Position numbers and translations under genes: made by a program. Source: Natrinema sp. SYSU A 869 (GTDB lineage Archaea > Halobacteriota > Halobacteria > Halobacteriales > Natrialbaceae). From it: a stretch of 64,000 bases of DNA. Location: contig NZ_CP082247.1 of the NCBI RefSeq assembly GCF_019879105.1, positions 558,001 through 622,000 on the forward strand, in the 5' to 3' direction. The notes under the pieces were generated by a model, which saw only the letters and a program-made list of their open reading frames with translations, ran no database searches and was not told where the DNA came from. This document shows, piece by piece, positions 44,752 through 55,866 of this stretch. Within the stretch, counting starts at the first letter, position 1. Each line of letters opens with the position of its first letter.

Positions 44752-46230
44752 TTACTGAAGGCCGCTCTCTCGAAGAATCTGCCGACCTGACTTCACGAGC
44801 CGATCACGATGTTTCTTTGTGATTTCGTTGTACAGTACGCCATCTCGTTTGACGATTTCACCATCGACGAGTACAGTATCGACGTTCGCGACTCCCGCTT
44901 GGAAGACGACCGTCTCGACAGGATCGTGAACCGGTGATGTGTTGATATCGTCCGTCTGAATGAGCGTAACGTCTGCCCGCTTGCCCGGCGTCAGCGATCC
45001 GATCTGGTCGTCAAGTCCGAGTGCCCGGGCTCCGTCGATCGTCATGAGTTCAAGTGCGCGTCTGGCAGGCAGGGAGACCGTTTCGATCTGCTCGTTTTGT
45101 TCGACAGTTGGCTGATTGTCGAGCGCCCGTTGGACCTGTAGTGCTGTCCGCGCCTGAGTGAATAGGTCACCGCTGACGTTCGATACGATATCGACGCCGA
45201 CCGACGGGATGCCGCCCCCATCAAGCGTCTCTCGAAGCGCCGGCATTCCCATCCCCATCTGCATTTCGACCTCGGGTGTAATCGACACCGACCCACCGGA
45301 GTCGCCGATAAGTTCGAATTCCTCCTGCGTGAGTCGGTTCGTGTGGACGTAATTGAGGTCGTCGCCGAGGAGGCCAAGCTCCTCGAGCATCTCTACACCG
45401 CCACCGCCAAGTGACCCAATGTGCATCGAGGCCGGAATATCGAGTTCGCGAGCGAGCTCAATATCGTGCGTGACGACCTCGTCCGTTGAATAGTCCGGAC
45501 CACGAATCCCCATCGCCAGCGTGAGCAGCCCATCGCCGGTGGGGAAGCGTTCGCGGTGCAGCCGACGGATGTCGTCCGGATGCGGCTCCGTACTGTTCTC
45601 CCACCATGTCGCACTGTCATCTCCTGGCGGACCGTGGGTGAACACTGCCCTGATACCGGCATCCTTGAGGCCGTCTATCGCGCGGTTCGTGTGAGCCGGT
45701 GAATTCGCGATGTGGAACCAATCCAGAATTGTCGTCGTCCCGGCGTTGAGCTGTTCGACAGCACCAAAGAGGTTCCCGAGGTACGCGTCGACGGGGCGAT
45801 AGTGACTGCTGATCTCTCCAAGCATCGTGTCCAGATACTCGGAGAACGACCAGTCCCCTGCAACGCCGCGAACGCCCGCTTGCCAGGTATGGAGATGTGA
45901 ATTGATGAATCCGGGGACAACGATTGCGTCTCCGGCATCGATGATTTCGGCGGCCGGCTCATCGATCGATTGTTCGATCCGTTCGATCGTTCCGTCTTCA
46001 ATGAGAACGTCGCTATCACGGAGGATGCCGAGGTCTGAATCGACCGTAACGATCGTCCCATCCTTGATGATAATTCGATCGTTTGTTTCTCTCCTTTGAC
46101 CAGAATTCTTCGGTCGATCGGTCGCTTCAGCACTCCCGAGGGAAGCGAAGGACAATGCCGTTGCGCTCCCAAGTGAGATGTAATTTCGTCTCGATACACT
46201 GGGACTGTCGGTATCTTTGGGTCTTTTCAT
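44752..46230 (-). CDS. Tat-exported amidohydrolase
   Basis: The 492-residue protein has a twin-arginine signal (SRRNYISLGSATALSFASLG) and an amidohydrolase fold of the cytosine deaminase/TRZ-ATZ type. Metal ligands are HLH (112-114), His in PASMHIG, His in YVHTNRL and Asp in GVDIVSNVSGD. It would deaminate or dechlorinate a cyclic nitrogen compound outside the cell. Export is unusual for this family and is inferred from the signal. Confidence 0.85.
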   Translation of the reverse strand: MKRPKDTDSPSVSRRNYISLGSATALSFASLGSAEATDRPKNSGQRRETNDRIIIKDGTIVTVDSDLGILRDSDVLIEDGTIERIEQSIDEPAAEIIDAGDAIVVPGFINSHLHTWQAGVRGVAGDWSFSEYLDTMLGEISSHYRPVDAYLGNLFGAVEQLNAGTTTILDWFHIANSPAHTNRAIDGLKDAGIRAVFTHGPPGDDSATWWENSTEPHPDDIRRLHRERFPTGDGLLTLAMGIRGPDYSTDEVVTHDIELARELDIPASMHIGSLGGGGVEMLEELGLLGDDLNYVHTNRLTQEEFELIGDSGGSVSITPEVEMQMGMGMPALRETLDGGGIPSVGVDIVSNVSGDLFTQARTALQVQRALDNQPTVEQNEQIETVSLPARRALELMTIDGARALGLDDQIGSLTPGKRADVTLIQTDDINTSPVHDPVETVVFQAGVANVDTVLVDGEIVKRDGVLYNEITKKHRDRLVKSGRQILRESGLQ

Positions 46231-46390
46231 AGCGGCTCTGCGTATCGTGGTTCAGGGTGAGGCGGAATAGGAGTTGGTTCGGAACCAACCATCGGTGGAT
46301 GGATGCCAGAAGCTCACAATGTGTCTCTACGTCATTCTACTTCCACAGCTGGCGCCGTTCGCTAAGGAAGGATATAGCGTCTCAATTCAA

Positions 46391-47644
46391 CTAAAGAACT
46401 TCCAATGGCGGTGTACGATTCGCGCGCCATCCAGCAATAGCTGCAGCGATTGTTCCAACGCTAATGGCGATTCCTAAGGAACTCAGGTAAATCCAGGGAG
46501 CAGTTTGGACAAGACCTTCGAAGCCAACAACGGCTGCTGAGAGTTGATTGAGGAGGACGACAGCAGGTGGAGTAAGTAGTAAACCGAGTCCACCACCGAG
46601 AACCCCGATAATAAATCCTTGCCCGACGACTGTCGAAACAAGGAGTGTGAACGAGATGCCTTGTGCGTTGAGAGCTGCGAATGTCTGGCGCTGTTGGTGG
46701 ATCACAAGCGAAAGAAGGGACATCGTTAGTGTGATTCCTGCACCAAGCGCTAAACAGATGAGCGTTCCTGCAGCCGCGAAGAGGACCACCTGTTCTTCCA
46801 ATACGGCTGCAAGTTGTTCTTGGTTCGATCGAATCTCGTAGTCAGGATATGATTCTTCTAGGTCCTGTTGAACGGCATCGACATCTGCATCGTCCTCGAC
46901 ATTGATCGTGATGAAGGTAGCTGGTTCAGTTTCCGTATCCCCCGTAATCTGATGGAGTTCACTGAGTGGTATCGTCACCGTTGGTGTTCCAAGCATCTGT
47001 TCAAAGGTGGGAGAGATCCCGATGACAGTAAACTCGTTTTCTCTGGCAGCAGCCAGTGATCCTCCCACGTGAATCGTGTCGCCGACTGTAACGTTGAGAT
47101 CACGAGCTGTCTCTTCATCAATGAGGACCTCATTCGTCATTTCTCCCTCATACGTTCCGTTCGCGTAATGAGGATCTCCGCGAATTTGTTCACCTTCAGT
47201 TACCTGTACGGCAGGCCCACCGCGTGATGTTCCCGTAGCAACGAATGTCTGGAAATCATCACTGGAGTTAGTACTAACGTATACGGTTTCAAACGCTAAT
47301 GGTACTGCAACGGCGACATCCTCACGCGATTCTATCTCGGTAGAAATATTCCGGGAATTATACAGAGTATTTTCGAAGCCACCACCGCCTGCGGACGTTA
47401 TTCGTGTGTCGCCTGCTGTAACCCAGAGGTCACGATCGGCTGCATCGAACTGTTGTTGGCCTGTTTCCAGAACACCGACCCCGGTTCCGGCGAGTAGCGT
47501 TATCGCGAGGACGGCAAGCGAAACACCAATAACCGCTAATATGAGCCGGAGTTTCTGCTGGCGGAACTGCGCAACGGTAAGCGCTCCAGCAGTCCGAATC
47601 CGAGCGATATAGACATCGCTCCGGCTGAGAATCCACCGAATCAT
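46391..47644 (-). CDS. ABC transporter permease (FtsX/MacB-type), second
   Basis: The 417-residue protein has an N-terminal helix (RLILAVIGVSLAVLAITLLA), a large extracytoplasmic domain and three C-terminal helices, the MacB/FtsX layout. Its start overlaps the stop of the first permease by four bases. It forms one exporter with the genes at 47641 and 48855. The gap 46231-46390 shows nothing. Confidence 0.85.
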   Translation of the reverse strand: MIRWILSRSDVYIARIRTAGALTVAQFRQQKLRLILAVIGVSLAVLAITLLAGTGVGVLETGQQQFDAADRDLWVTAGDTRITSAGGGGFENTLYNSRNISTEIESREDVAVAVPLAFETVYVSTNSSDDFQTFVATGTSRGGPAVQVTEGEQIRGDPHYANGTYEGEMTNEVLIDEETARDLNVTVGDTIHVGGSLAAARENEFTVIGISPTFEQMLGTPTVTIPLSELHQITGDTETEPATFITINVEDDADVDAVQQDLEESYPDYEIRSNQEQLAAVLEEQVVLFAAAGTLICLALGAGITLTMSLLSLVIHQQRQTFAALNAQGISFTLLVSTVVGQGFIIGVLGGGLGLLLTPPAVVLLNQLSAAVVGFEGLVQTAPWIYLSSLGIAISVGTIAAAIAGWRANRTPPLEVL

Positions 47645-48858
47645 TCCGGAACACCACCCGAAACACGGCGTGCGACTACTAACAGAAATGGCAATGAGAA
47701 CAGTCCGACTAGTAGTGCAACACCGATTCCATAGCCCACAAACAGGGGATGTGAGATCGCAATCGGTTCAGTAGTTATTGTCCTGACCGCAATGGCATTT
47801 ATTACTCGAATCCCAATGAGGCCGCCGATAGTGCCAACCAGCCCGCCGGCACCAGTCAGTACGAGTGTCTGTGTCCCGACAAGGCGTAACTGGCTTCTGA
47901 CCGAAACACCCATCGCGGACAGGATCGCTAATTGCTGTCGATCCGCAACGATCTCAAGCCCTGATGTTGTAACGACAAAAAGCGTCCCAATAGAAAGCGA
48001 CACGATGAGCGCAGTAAGCGCAAGCGCCAATGACAAATCAGAGTTGAGTGTTTCACTCATAGCGACTTCACCACGTGATTGAACGGACGACTGTGGATAG
48101 ATTTCTTCGAGATCGCTCTGAACGGTTGGTGAGTTCGTTCCAACGACGAACTGGTCCGCCTGATCATAGGTCTCAGAGCCAGTCACATGTTGTAACTCAC
48201 TCAGTTGAACAAGTGCTGTTGGAACATCACCGGCAGAGCGCGATTGATTGTTGATAGCTGTGACAGCGAACGAGTTGTTTCCAGCGATCGTTACCGGATC
48301 AGTAGAAGAGACAGTGAGGAGATCGGCTGCGCCCTGTGACAGTATGACCTCACCAGTCCATTTGCCGTTATATTCTCTATTACTGTAGTGCGGATCGTGT
48401 GGTGTGAGCGAATTCGAATCAACCCCAGAAACCCGATCGAGTTCGGGTGTGTTTATGACGCCAACGACGAGGATATATTCGGATGTCCCATTCGCTTCGA
48501 CCCGATGTATCTGTGATAACACTGGTGTCGATGAATCAACGCCCTCGTGTTCACGGATACGATCGTTCGTCTCATGAACGGAACTGAACTGTGTGTTGTC
48601 AGTCGCGATCAGCGGTGATTGTGGACTATCCGTATCGGGAACGATCCAGTAATCGATCTCATCGTCGTAGACGGTTGTACTAGTAGCGAGACCGACACCG
48701 AGGCCCGTGACCATGATCAACAATGCAATCGCAGCGGCAACTCCGATCCCGCTAAATCGAACCCGTTGACGGGCCGTATCGGTCGCACGTGACGCCGTTC
48801 GACGGATCCCAACGGCGATAAACCCGATCCACCGGATGAGAGTCCGACGGAGCTTCAT
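47641..48858 (-). CDS. ABC transporter permease (FtsX/MacB-type), first
   Basis: The 405-residue protein has the same layout: a first helix (VAAAIALLIMVTGLGVGLAT), an extracytoplasmic domain, and three C-terminal helices (LALTALIVSLSIGTLFVV and others). It overlaps the ATPase gene by four bases. The two permeases differ in sequence, so the complex is a heterodimer. Confidence 0.85.
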   Translation of the reverse strand: MKLRRTLIRWIGFIAVGIRRTASRATDTARQRVRFSGIGVAAAIALLIMVTGLGVGLATSTTVYDDEIDYWIVPDTDSPQSPLIATDNTQFSSVHETNDRIREHEGVDSSTPVLSQIHRVEANGTSEYILVVGVINTPELDRVSGVDSNSLTPHDPHYSNREYNGKWTGEVILSQGAADLLTVSSTDPVTIAGNNSFAVTAINNQSRSAGDVPTALVQLSELQHVTGSETYDQADQFVVGTNSPTVQSDLEEIYPQSSVQSRGEVAMSETLNSDLSLALALTALIVSLSIGTLFVVTTSGLEIVADRQQLAILSAMGVSVRSQLRLVGTQTLVLTGAGGLVGTIGGLIGIRVINAIAVRTITTEPIAISHPLFVGYGIGVALLVGLFSLPFLLVVARRVSGGVPE

Positions 48859-49631
48859 TGTGTCAGTTTTTCCTGCTTTGTACGGTCAGTGACCTCTCCA
48901 TCACGGAGATGGATCAACTGATCGCATATTTCGAGTGTCTCATGGTCGTGTGATGCAAGGACGACAGCCCGATTTTCTGCGACGCCTTCGAACTCTCGGA
49001 GTACTTTTTGCCCAGCTTCCGTGTCGAGTTCACCAGTTGGCTCGTCGGCGATCACAAGCATTGGATCCGTCACGAGCGCACGGGCAATTGCAACACGCTG
49101 TTGTTCCCCGCCGCTGAGTTCTCCTGGACGATGCGTGATGCGGTCTCCGAGTCCAACTCGCTCGAGTAACTCAGTCGCTTGTTGACGACGTTGTCGCTTT
49201 CCAATACCGAGTTCGACTAATGGGAGGGCGACGTTTGCGCGAGCTGACAGAGAGTCAAGCAAGTGAAACCGCTGAAAGACGATACCGATGTGTTCGAGTC
49301 GATGGCGAGTTCTCTCACGAGACGAGAGTGTGTCGAGGTTAGTTTCACGAAACGAGACCGTCCCAGTAGTCGGCTGTTCTAATCCGGCAAGGAGATGTAG
49401 TAACGTCGATTTTCCGCTTCCGCTCGGTCCTGCAAGCCCGACGATTTCACCTTCCGGAACGGTGAGCGAGATCGAATCAATCGCACGGACTGTTGGGGGA
49501 TTTGAACGTCCGAGCGCCTGAGCAATCCGTCCAGGTTCCGAACCTCTCGTGTAGGTTTTCGTCACGTCAGTCGCTGTGACAACAGCGGAAGGAGAAGGCG
49601 TATCACTGTGCGAAGCGGCGGACCCAGCCAT
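48855..49631 (-). CDS. ABC transporter ATP-binding protein (LolD/MacB-type)
   Basis: The 258-residue ATPase has Walker A GPSGSGKS (68-75), signature [15 protein letters not shown], Walker [13 protein letters not shown] and the switch His in VLASHDHE. It is first in the operon with the two permeases. MacB-like complexes move lipoproteins, peptides or drugs across the envelope by a mechanical cycle. The secreted protein gene at 49760 lies just upstream on the same strand. Confidence 0.9.
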   Translation of the reverse strand: MAGSAASHSDTPSPSAVVTATDVTKTYTRGSEPGRIAQALGRSNPPTVRAIDSISLTVPEGEIVGLAGPSGSGKSTLLHLLAGLEQPTTGTVSFRETNLDTLSSRERTRHRLEHIGIVFQRFHLLDSLSARANVALPLVELGIGKRQRRQQATELLERVGLGDRITHRPGELSGGEQQRVAIARALVTDPMLVIADEPTGELDTEAGQKVLREFEGVAENRAVVLASHDHETLEICDQLIHLRDGEVTDRTKQEKLTQ

Positions 49632-49759
49632 ACGCCAGCCACGTATCTACAGGTAATTAGCTGTTTGGAATATAGATTGTTCACACCAGACTGCAGTAGC
49701 TCTGTCTGAAATTCGTCTCCCAGTTGCCTGTTCGGAGATGATCGGTAAAGAAGAAGGGC

Positions 49760-51400
49760 TTAGTTTTGCTGCCGACCCAAGAGCAGTGCAACGGACAAGA
49801 GGGCGACGAGAGTCACAAGGGTCCCAAAGCCGGGAACGGTATCTTCTACATCACCGTCACTGTCGCCGTTGTTGCCATTGTCGCCGTTGTTGCCATTACT
49901 AGCGTTGTTGCCATTACTAGCGTTGTTAACATTGACGGCGCTGTTGGCATTGCCAGCGTTGTTGCCATTGCCGCCATTGTTGCCATTGACAGCGTTGTTG
50001 CCGTTGCCAGCGTTGTTTCCATTGTCGCCGTTGTTGCCATTGCCAGCGTTGTTTCCATTGTCGCCGTTGTTGCCATTGCCAGCGTTGTTTCCATTGTCGC
50101 CGTTGTTGCCATTGCCAGCGTTGTTTCCATTGCCGCCGTTGTCGCCATTGCCAGCGTTGTTTCCATTGCCGCCGTTATTACCGCCTCCACCGGAGGAATC
50201 GGCCTGTAACGTTATCGTTCCAGTCGCAGTCTGCAGTTCGTCACTCGAGGAACCGGATGCGATGTGGATCCAACGGTACTCGCCTTCCGTCCAGTTTTCG
50301 TACGTTTCAACGCTAATCGTCGTTTCCGTCTCTGCCTCCTCAGCAGTAATGGAGGCATCGAGGCGACGGTCACCGGTTACGGTCGTCTGCGACTCATCGA
50401 TACCCGCATCGTTCCCGATGAATCGAACGAGGTTACCGACCTCGGAGACTCCCGTTCCGATTCCCTCATCGACGTTTTGATCGAAGAAGCCGACGTCATC
50501 CTCGACGTTATGCATGCCGTTGACATCCGCGATATCGTGCTCGATAGCCACGTCTTCGGACGAGAAGTCCGAACTCAGTTGTTCGGTGATATTGATTGTC
50601 ATCGTACTCTTGGTGAACGTCTCTTCGTCGTACAGTACGACGGCATGTGACGATTCACCGTCCAACTCGGTAGCATCGACATCGAAGTCGATTTCGTCAC
50701 CCGGCTCCGCCGAGTCGGTAACATCAACGTCCGACGGGCTATCCTGTGCAGTGATTTGCTCGAGACCAATAACCGTTGTCTCGCCGGTGATTTCGACATC
50801 CCCGTCGTCAACGGCGAGATTATCGCCCGTTGCGAGTACGTACATGTAGTGACCCGGTTCCGTCGGCTCGACGGACTGGTCGAGTTCGCCGTCAGTGAGC
50901 GTCGTACTCGTTAGCGAGAACGACATGTTATCGTTGAGAGAATCAACGTTCCCGGACGACAGTTCGTCGATAAGCGCTGGACCGGTCGTCGGAGCGCTGC
51001 CATCGCCCTCGAGATAAGCAGTTAAGAGCTGAACCTCTTCGTCGTCGAAGTTACTCGTGTCGGCCTCTTCACCGAACGAGAGCGTCGTTTCTTCGTTCGT
51101 TTGGAAGACAGAGAGCGTATCGCGGTTCAGGGTACTGTCTCCACGCTGTGTCTTCGCGTCGAGCCACAGATTGTCAGCAGTCACTGCTCCCTCAGCACTA
51201 GTATCGGCTCGTAGTGAGAGTAGTGACCGATCCCAGACTGTGACGTACTCTCCAGTCTCAATATATTCGTCGTCCGTTGCTGCCGATACATCTGTCGCAG
51301 TACCTGTACTCCCAACTGCTCCTACACTCCCAGCAACTGGAGCGAGGAGCATCATAGCACTTACGAGTAGTGCGGTGAGTAGTCGTGAATGTCTCGTCAT
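49760..51400 (-). CDS. Secreted PGF-CTERM surface protein with Asn/Gly repeats
   Basis: The 546-residue protein has a Sec signal (MTRHSRLLTALLVSAMMLLA), an extracellular beta-rich region of about 390 residues, a low-complexity stalk of about 105 residues built from 12-residue GNNGDNGNNAGN-like units, and a PGF-CTERM tail (TVPGFGTLVTLVALLSVALL) for processing by an archaeosortase. ATG 51400 places the signal at the N-terminus. The stalk is coded by 36-bp repeats at about 49866-50178. It lies directly upstream of the MacB-like exporter. Confidence 0.85.
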   Translation of the reverse strand: MTRHSRLLTALLVSAMMLLAPVAGSVGAVGSTGTATDVSAATDDEYIETGEYVTVWDRSLLSLRADTSAEGAVTADNLWLDAKTQRGDSTLNRDTLSVFQTNEETTLSFGEEADTSNFDDEEVQLLTAYLEGDGSAPTTGPALIDELSSGNVDSLNDNMSFSLTSTTLTDGELDQSVEPTEPGHYMYVLATGDNLAVDDGDVEITGETTVIGLEQITAQDSPSDVDVTDSAEPGDEIDFDVDATELDGESSHAVVLYDEETFTKSTMTINITEQLSSDFSSEDVAIEHDIADVNGMHNVEDDVGFFDQNVDEGIGTGVSEVGNLVRFIGNDAGIDESQTTVTGDRRLDASITAEEAETETTISVETYENWTEGEYRWIHIASGSSSDELQTATGTITLQADSSGGGGNNGGNGNNAGNGDNGGNGNNAGNGNNGDNGNNAGNGNNGDNGNNAGNGNNGDNGNNAGNGNNAVNGNNGGNGNNAGNANSAVNVNNASNGNNASNGNNGDNGNNGDSDGDVEDTVPGFGTLVTLVALLSVALLLGRQQN

Positions 51401-51727
51401 ATATCCCGTAGACACACTCCATCGTTTTAACATTATTGTGTGTCTCATGATATGGGCAAGCAATTTCTCTGTTCTCTTCAAAATTAATAAATTCTATGAA
51501 AGAGTATATGTATAAATACCGCTACTAGTCGCATAATGGATTCACTCACCACGGCTAAAGTCGTAGGGATTTTACTAAATCACCACACGAGTGACTTTCT
51601 CCTATATCGTGAATGCTCCGTTTGTATGCTCCGCGCTGAAACGGAAGAGTAGATACCTCCATTCGGCTCTGTTGAAATCCTCGGAGGGTTACAGGTTCGA
51701 CCACTAGTATGACCAGATAGAGGCTCT

Positions 51728-52515
51728 CCCAAAGTCGCAATCATTCCAATTTATCGAGCAAGCGTTCCATTTACTCAGCGAGCTGACTTGCGATACTCCT
51801 CGAAGTTCTCGAAACAACGCTACACGCTCCACTAGCACATCGTCTTACTCTGTCTCAAAATTCGAAAGAATACAACCTACCGCACTCTCCTTGACGAACT
51901 CATTGAGATGCCTCGCATCCGGGACGCGATCAGGCTCACCGAGATTTCCGCTCCATCAACGCTGTGCAAAGCTTGAATATGACTGTGTGGCGAGTGTTTC
52001 TCAATCTCTCGGTCACGCTCCTTCCAACGAACAGTGTTGGCGAGATCGATGCCTCGGGCTTTGACCGTAGTCATGCATCTAAGCACTATACGAAGCGGGC
52101 GCGGCTAACAATTCAGCAGTTGGAAGTCACGTTGTTGGTACGAGAACGAACGTGATCCTCGATCTGTATGTGACGACGACCAGAAACACGACATGCAGAT
52201 CGCTCCATCGCTTCTCAAGCGGAATATCGAAGACATTGCGACTCTTCTCGGAGACAAGGGCTACGACGATCGGAAGATCTGTACATTAACTCGAGAAAAG
52301 GAGATGCGTCTACTCATCAAACACTGTGAGTGCTTGTTACACCATAAAGCTTGGAAGGCACAATTGAATGCTGAGTTGTACGGCCAGCGAAGTCAGAGCG
52401 AGACGGTAAATTCACGTCTCAAGCCGGCAGGTACGAGGCGTTTGTCTGCTCCCGACACTAGTGGAATCAATTTCGTGAAACCGCTCGTAGCTATCTCACT
52501 CCCAACTCAGACTAG
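51728..52515 (+). pseudogene. IS5-family transposase, multiply broken
   Basis: Pieces in different frames read FIEQAFHL, DELIEMPRIRDAIRLTEISA, DMTVWRVFLNLSVTLLPTN-like residues, IDASGFDRSHASKHYTKRAR (first Asp region), LGDKGYDDRKICTL (second Asp) and GQRSQSETVNSRLK (Glu). They are those of an IS5-type transposase unlike the one at 26709. A stop at 51976 and frameshifts inactivate it. Confidence 0.7.
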
Positions 52516-52567
52516 ACACTCTGATCGTTAGATACAGAAGGTGTGTCTAACAGAAATAGACGGAATC

Positions 52568-52750
52568 TCAAGAGGACACAAATTCATAGACGAGTGCCAG
52601 AACTAACATCAGAACAGTAGTCCCGACAACTGCCCCAACAGGACCCGTCTCGAGATACTCGGAAGCGGCGACCCCAAGTACGAGGGAAACACTTCCCAAC
52701 ACCCATACTGCCCGTGACGGAAGGCGCTTCGTTGCAGTATTAGTACTCAT
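52568..52750 (-). CDS. Small two-helix membrane protein
   Basis: The 60-residue protein MSTNTATKRLPSRAVWVLGS and following has two transmembrane helices (VWVLGSVSLVLGVAASEYL and VGAVVGTTVLMLVLALVYEF). ATG 52750 is used; the frame reaches 52777. No family recognised. The stretch 52778-53037 shows no gene. Confidence 0.55.
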   Translation of the reverse strand: MSTNTATKRLPSRAVWVLGSVSLVLGVAASEYLETGPVGAVVGTTVLMLVLALVYEFVSS

Positions 52751-53037
52751 GTTGTCGATTTCTCTACCTACGCACAACAGTTTTGTGCACGGAAATCCTT
52801 CAGGCCACCCAAAGTGAGAGTAAACGAGCGTGGTACACTCTCATAGCTACCTAACGGCTGTTTCAGTTATGAGAGTTCAAACTAATAGAATTTCAATGAA
52901 TATACCATTCAGAAACGAATGTCCTACATGGGACCCACGGGCCGTGCTAGTAGCCGTAATTCGATTCGTGTCGTCTCAAGAACATCTCCGCATCGGCAGG
53001 ATCAACGTACTCGAAGGCACAGGGACTGCAAGTTCGC

Positions 53038-54194
53038 TCAGTGTGCGGCTCGATAGCCGACCAAAAGCAACGCAAGGACCGCTACGAGGGGACCAAATCC
53101 AGGAATGGAAAGCGAGTCGTCGTCTGTGTTCGTAGATTCGATCTCAGATTCATTATTCGGCTCAAGGGTCTGTCCGTCGCTTGTATTGGACTCGTTATCC
53201 CCGTCTCCATCATCGGGTTCGGTCAGGTCGTCAGTATCGGTTTCGTTGTTGCTATCGGAATTATTAGTTTCTGAAGTCTCATTTCCTACAGACGTATTTC
53301 CATCGTCCACAGGCTCCGTTTCGTTTGCTGGAGTGCTTTCGTTTTCGGGAGTATCATCGGTCGGTGATTCATTTTCATTTTCATCTTCAGACCCGCCATC
53401 CGACGGAGCACTACCACTGCCTCCGCCGGGAGTCGTATCATCATTATCGCTTTCTTCGGCCGTTACGGTGAACGTCGGCCCGTTATCGACTGCCATTGCA
53501 GTAGGGTACCCCTGTGCCTCGTCCTCACCAACTACGGCGCTGTAGACGTTGTACTCACCCTCGCCGAATTCACTAGCATCGACGGTGGTGCGATACGTTC
53601 CGTCGCCTTGGGAATCCAACTCGAGGTCCATCCCCTCTTCATCGGCTTCGTTCCAGACGGCGACATCGACGGTATCGGCGTTCGTTGCGCTCTCGGCCGA
53701 CTCGGTCGTCGCAGTGAATTCAACTTCCTCGTCTGCTGATGCGGTTTCAGGATACTCGACGGACAGATCAAACGCCTCGATCACAACAGGGTAAACGGCC
53801 TGACGCCCTTCTCCACGAACCTCTAACGAGAGCATGTAGGTCCCAGGCTCGAGCGTACTCGTATCGAGCGCATCGTCTTCGGTTCCCATTGCGACGTGGT
53901 TTCACTGGCATCCCACACGCTGTCGAACTCAGTTTTCTCATCAGTATTGTACAGGTAGATACGATACTGTTCCGGGGACGTAACATCGATTTCTATCGGC
54001 TCACCTGGTTTGATAACGCCGACGCCATCGACGGGATACTCCGTCCCCTCAATTTCAACTGTTTCTTCGGGGGTCGATATCGAATCGGCAACCTCAAGAT
54101 CGTACTTTGACTCCGATGCTACCGGGGCAGCAATCGAAACGGTTGCGAGGACAATGAGACAGATACTCACAACTTGGAGGACGTCAGTTCGCAT
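53038..54194 (-). pseudogene. Secreted PGF-CTERM surface protein, single-base frameshift
   Basis: ATG 54194 begins a signal peptide (VVSICLIVLATVSIAAPVA) and a beta-rich domain. Near 53890 the frame shifts: VWDASETTS is followed in the next frame by MGTEDDALDTSTLEPGTYML. The second part has a Ser/Asp/Asn-rich stalk and ends SIPGFGPLVAVLALLLVGYR, a PGF-CTERM signal. The whole resembles the C-terminal half of haloarchaeal S-layer-type glycoproteins. ATG 53889 cannot provide a signal peptide. Confidence 0.75.
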
Positions 54195-54510
54195 AGACGA
54201 GTATTTCGAAAGTGTTGAATAAAATCTTTCCGCTATTGCGATTGGTGCTGTGCTTTGGTTCTGAGAACACGTCTAGTCGTTAGAACCGCTTATTTTGCCG
54301 GATTAAACCGGCTCTTACCGCATACCACGCTCTCCTACTCAAGTTGCATGCTATAACAGCTGTTTCTGTGGTGTGCACGATAGACTATAATTGCAATCCC
54401 GAATTATAGATTAAAACTATAACTCCTCAGTACGTAGTCGGTTCAAGTCAGTATTCCGTTCTTAGCGCAGGAACGAGGGCTTAAACAACTCTAGCTATAG
54501 ATCACATATC

Positions 54511-55479
54511 ATGGAGCGTCCGACTCGCACACGTGAGCGCGATTCAGATACGGACACGAATCAACAAGCCGAAGAAGTGAGCAGTGAGCAAACATGTGAT
54601 GAATGTGGCTCGAACGCTCTCATCACGAGCGAGGATCAGGGAGAACTCGTCTGTGAGGAGTGTGGCTTGATCATCGACACGACAAATATCGATCGAGGGC
54701 CGGAATGGCGTGCGTTCAATACCTCCGAACGGGAGAGCAAGTCTCGGGTTGGGGCACCCACCACCCAGACGATGCACGACAAGGGACTCACTACGCAAAT
54801 CGACTGGAAAAATAAGGATGCCTATGGGCGTTCACTTTCCTCGAAAAAGCGCAGTCAAATGAACCGTCTCCGCAAGTGGCAAGAACGCATCCGAACGAAA
54901 GATGCCGGCGAACGGAACCTGCAGTTCGCGCTCAGCGAGACCGATCGGATGGCAAGCGCGCTCGGTGTCCCGCGGTCGGTTCGTGAGATCGCTAGCGTCA
55001 TCTATCGACGGGCGTTAGACGAAGACCTCATCCGCGGACGTTCGATCGAAGGTGTCGCGACGAGCTGTCTCTATGCGGCATGTCGTCAAGACGGAATCCC
55101 ACGCAGCTTAGAAGAAATCGCTGACGTCTCACGTGTCGAGCGAAAAGAAATCGGGCGCACGTACCGCTATATCTCTCAGGAGCTTGCACTCGAGATGGAG
55201 CCAGTCGATCCAAAGGAGTACGTTCCCCGGTTTTGTTCTGAACTCGGCTCGAGTGAGGAGGTCCAGGCCAAAGCCAACGAGATTATCGATAGCACTGCAG
55301 AGCAGGGGCTGCTATCCGGGAAGTCGCCGACAGGATTCGCCGCCGCTGCGATCTACGCTGCCTCGCTCCTGTGTAACGAGAAGAAGACGCAGAAAGATGT
55401 CGCAGACGTCGCGCAAGTCACCGAAGTCACCATCCGGAACCGCTATCAAGAACAGATCGAAGCAATGGGGATCCACTAG
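54511..55479 (+). CDS. tfb: Transcription initiation factor TFB
   Basis: The 322-residue protein has an N-terminal zinc ribbon (Cys29, Cys32, Cys48, Cys51), the B-reader region (RGPEWRAF) and two cyclin folds ([40 protein letters not shown]). It bridges TBP and RNA polymerase at promoters. Haloarchaea encode several TFBs, some on plasmids, with different promoter sets. Which set this one serves cannot be told. Confidence 0.95.
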   Translation: MERPTRTRERDSDTDTNQQAEEVSSEQTCDECGSNALITSEDQGELVCEECGLIIDTTNIDRGPEWRAFNTSERESKSRVGAPTTQTMHDKGLTTQIDWKNKDAYGRSLSSKKRSQMNRLRKWQERIRTKDAGERNLQFALSETDRMASALGVPRSVREIASVIYRRALDEDLIRGRSIEGVATSCLYAACRQDGIPRSLEEIADVSRVERKEIGRTYRYISQELALEMEPVDPKEYVPRFCSELGSSEEVQAKANEIIDSTAEQGLLSGKSPTGFAAAAIYAASLLCNEKKTQKDVADVAQVTEVTIRNRYQEQIEAMGIH

Positions 55480-55719
55480 CAATCTTTGTTCGCAAGTTAG
55501 GCCGTTAGCAACAATGAAACTCGCGTCCGGGGTGGCGACAGAGCTGGCGGGTGGAGGCAACGATCACGGCTGGGACAACCCCGCGTCGTCCTCGAACTCG
55601 GGCTGACGGCCCGCAACTAGCTGGACGGTTGAGAGACAGTCGGTGCATCCAAACCACGTCCCGACGCCGACTTGCGGCGGTGCTGGGCGTGGTCATCCAC
55701 GGTCAGGCCATGACAGCAG

Positions 55720-55866
55720 TCAACGGAGTGGCTCACCGGTAGCAGCCCACTCTCGGCAGAGCCGTCGCCGATCGGTGATTTCGGCGGCGTATCCCGGACT
55801 GATTATTCCACGATTACAGTAGATTTCCCATGCACGGTCGCTCCCGATTGTCTCTTTCTCGAGCAT
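55720..55866 (-). CDS. Small hypothetical protein (possible remnant)
   Basis: ATG 55866 gives 48 residues (MLEKETIGSDRAWEIYCNRG, then ISPGYAAEITDRRRLCREWA). The same frame extends upstream to about 55984 (WNNRHLWSLEGIRIRKAYAA) without another ATG. The composition is protein-like. Not recognised. The stretch 55480-55719 shows no gene. Confidence 0.35.
   Translation of the reverse strand: MLEKETIGSDRAWEIYCNRGIISPGYAAEITDRRRLCREWAATGEPLR

Noticed and set aside
49866-50178. Regular repeats resembling a CRISPR array
   Set aside because: The units are coding low-complexity repeats with no unique spacers, in frame with a PGF-CTERM protein.
49766-50480. Plus-strand open frames over the Asn/Gly repeat region
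   Set aside because: They arise from the 36-bp repeats of the surface protein gene read in other frames (Val/Ala/Ile or Leu/Pro runs).
52830-53135. Plus-strand frame of 101 codons
   Set aside because: Overlaps the end of the surface protein gene and lacks a promoter or motif.
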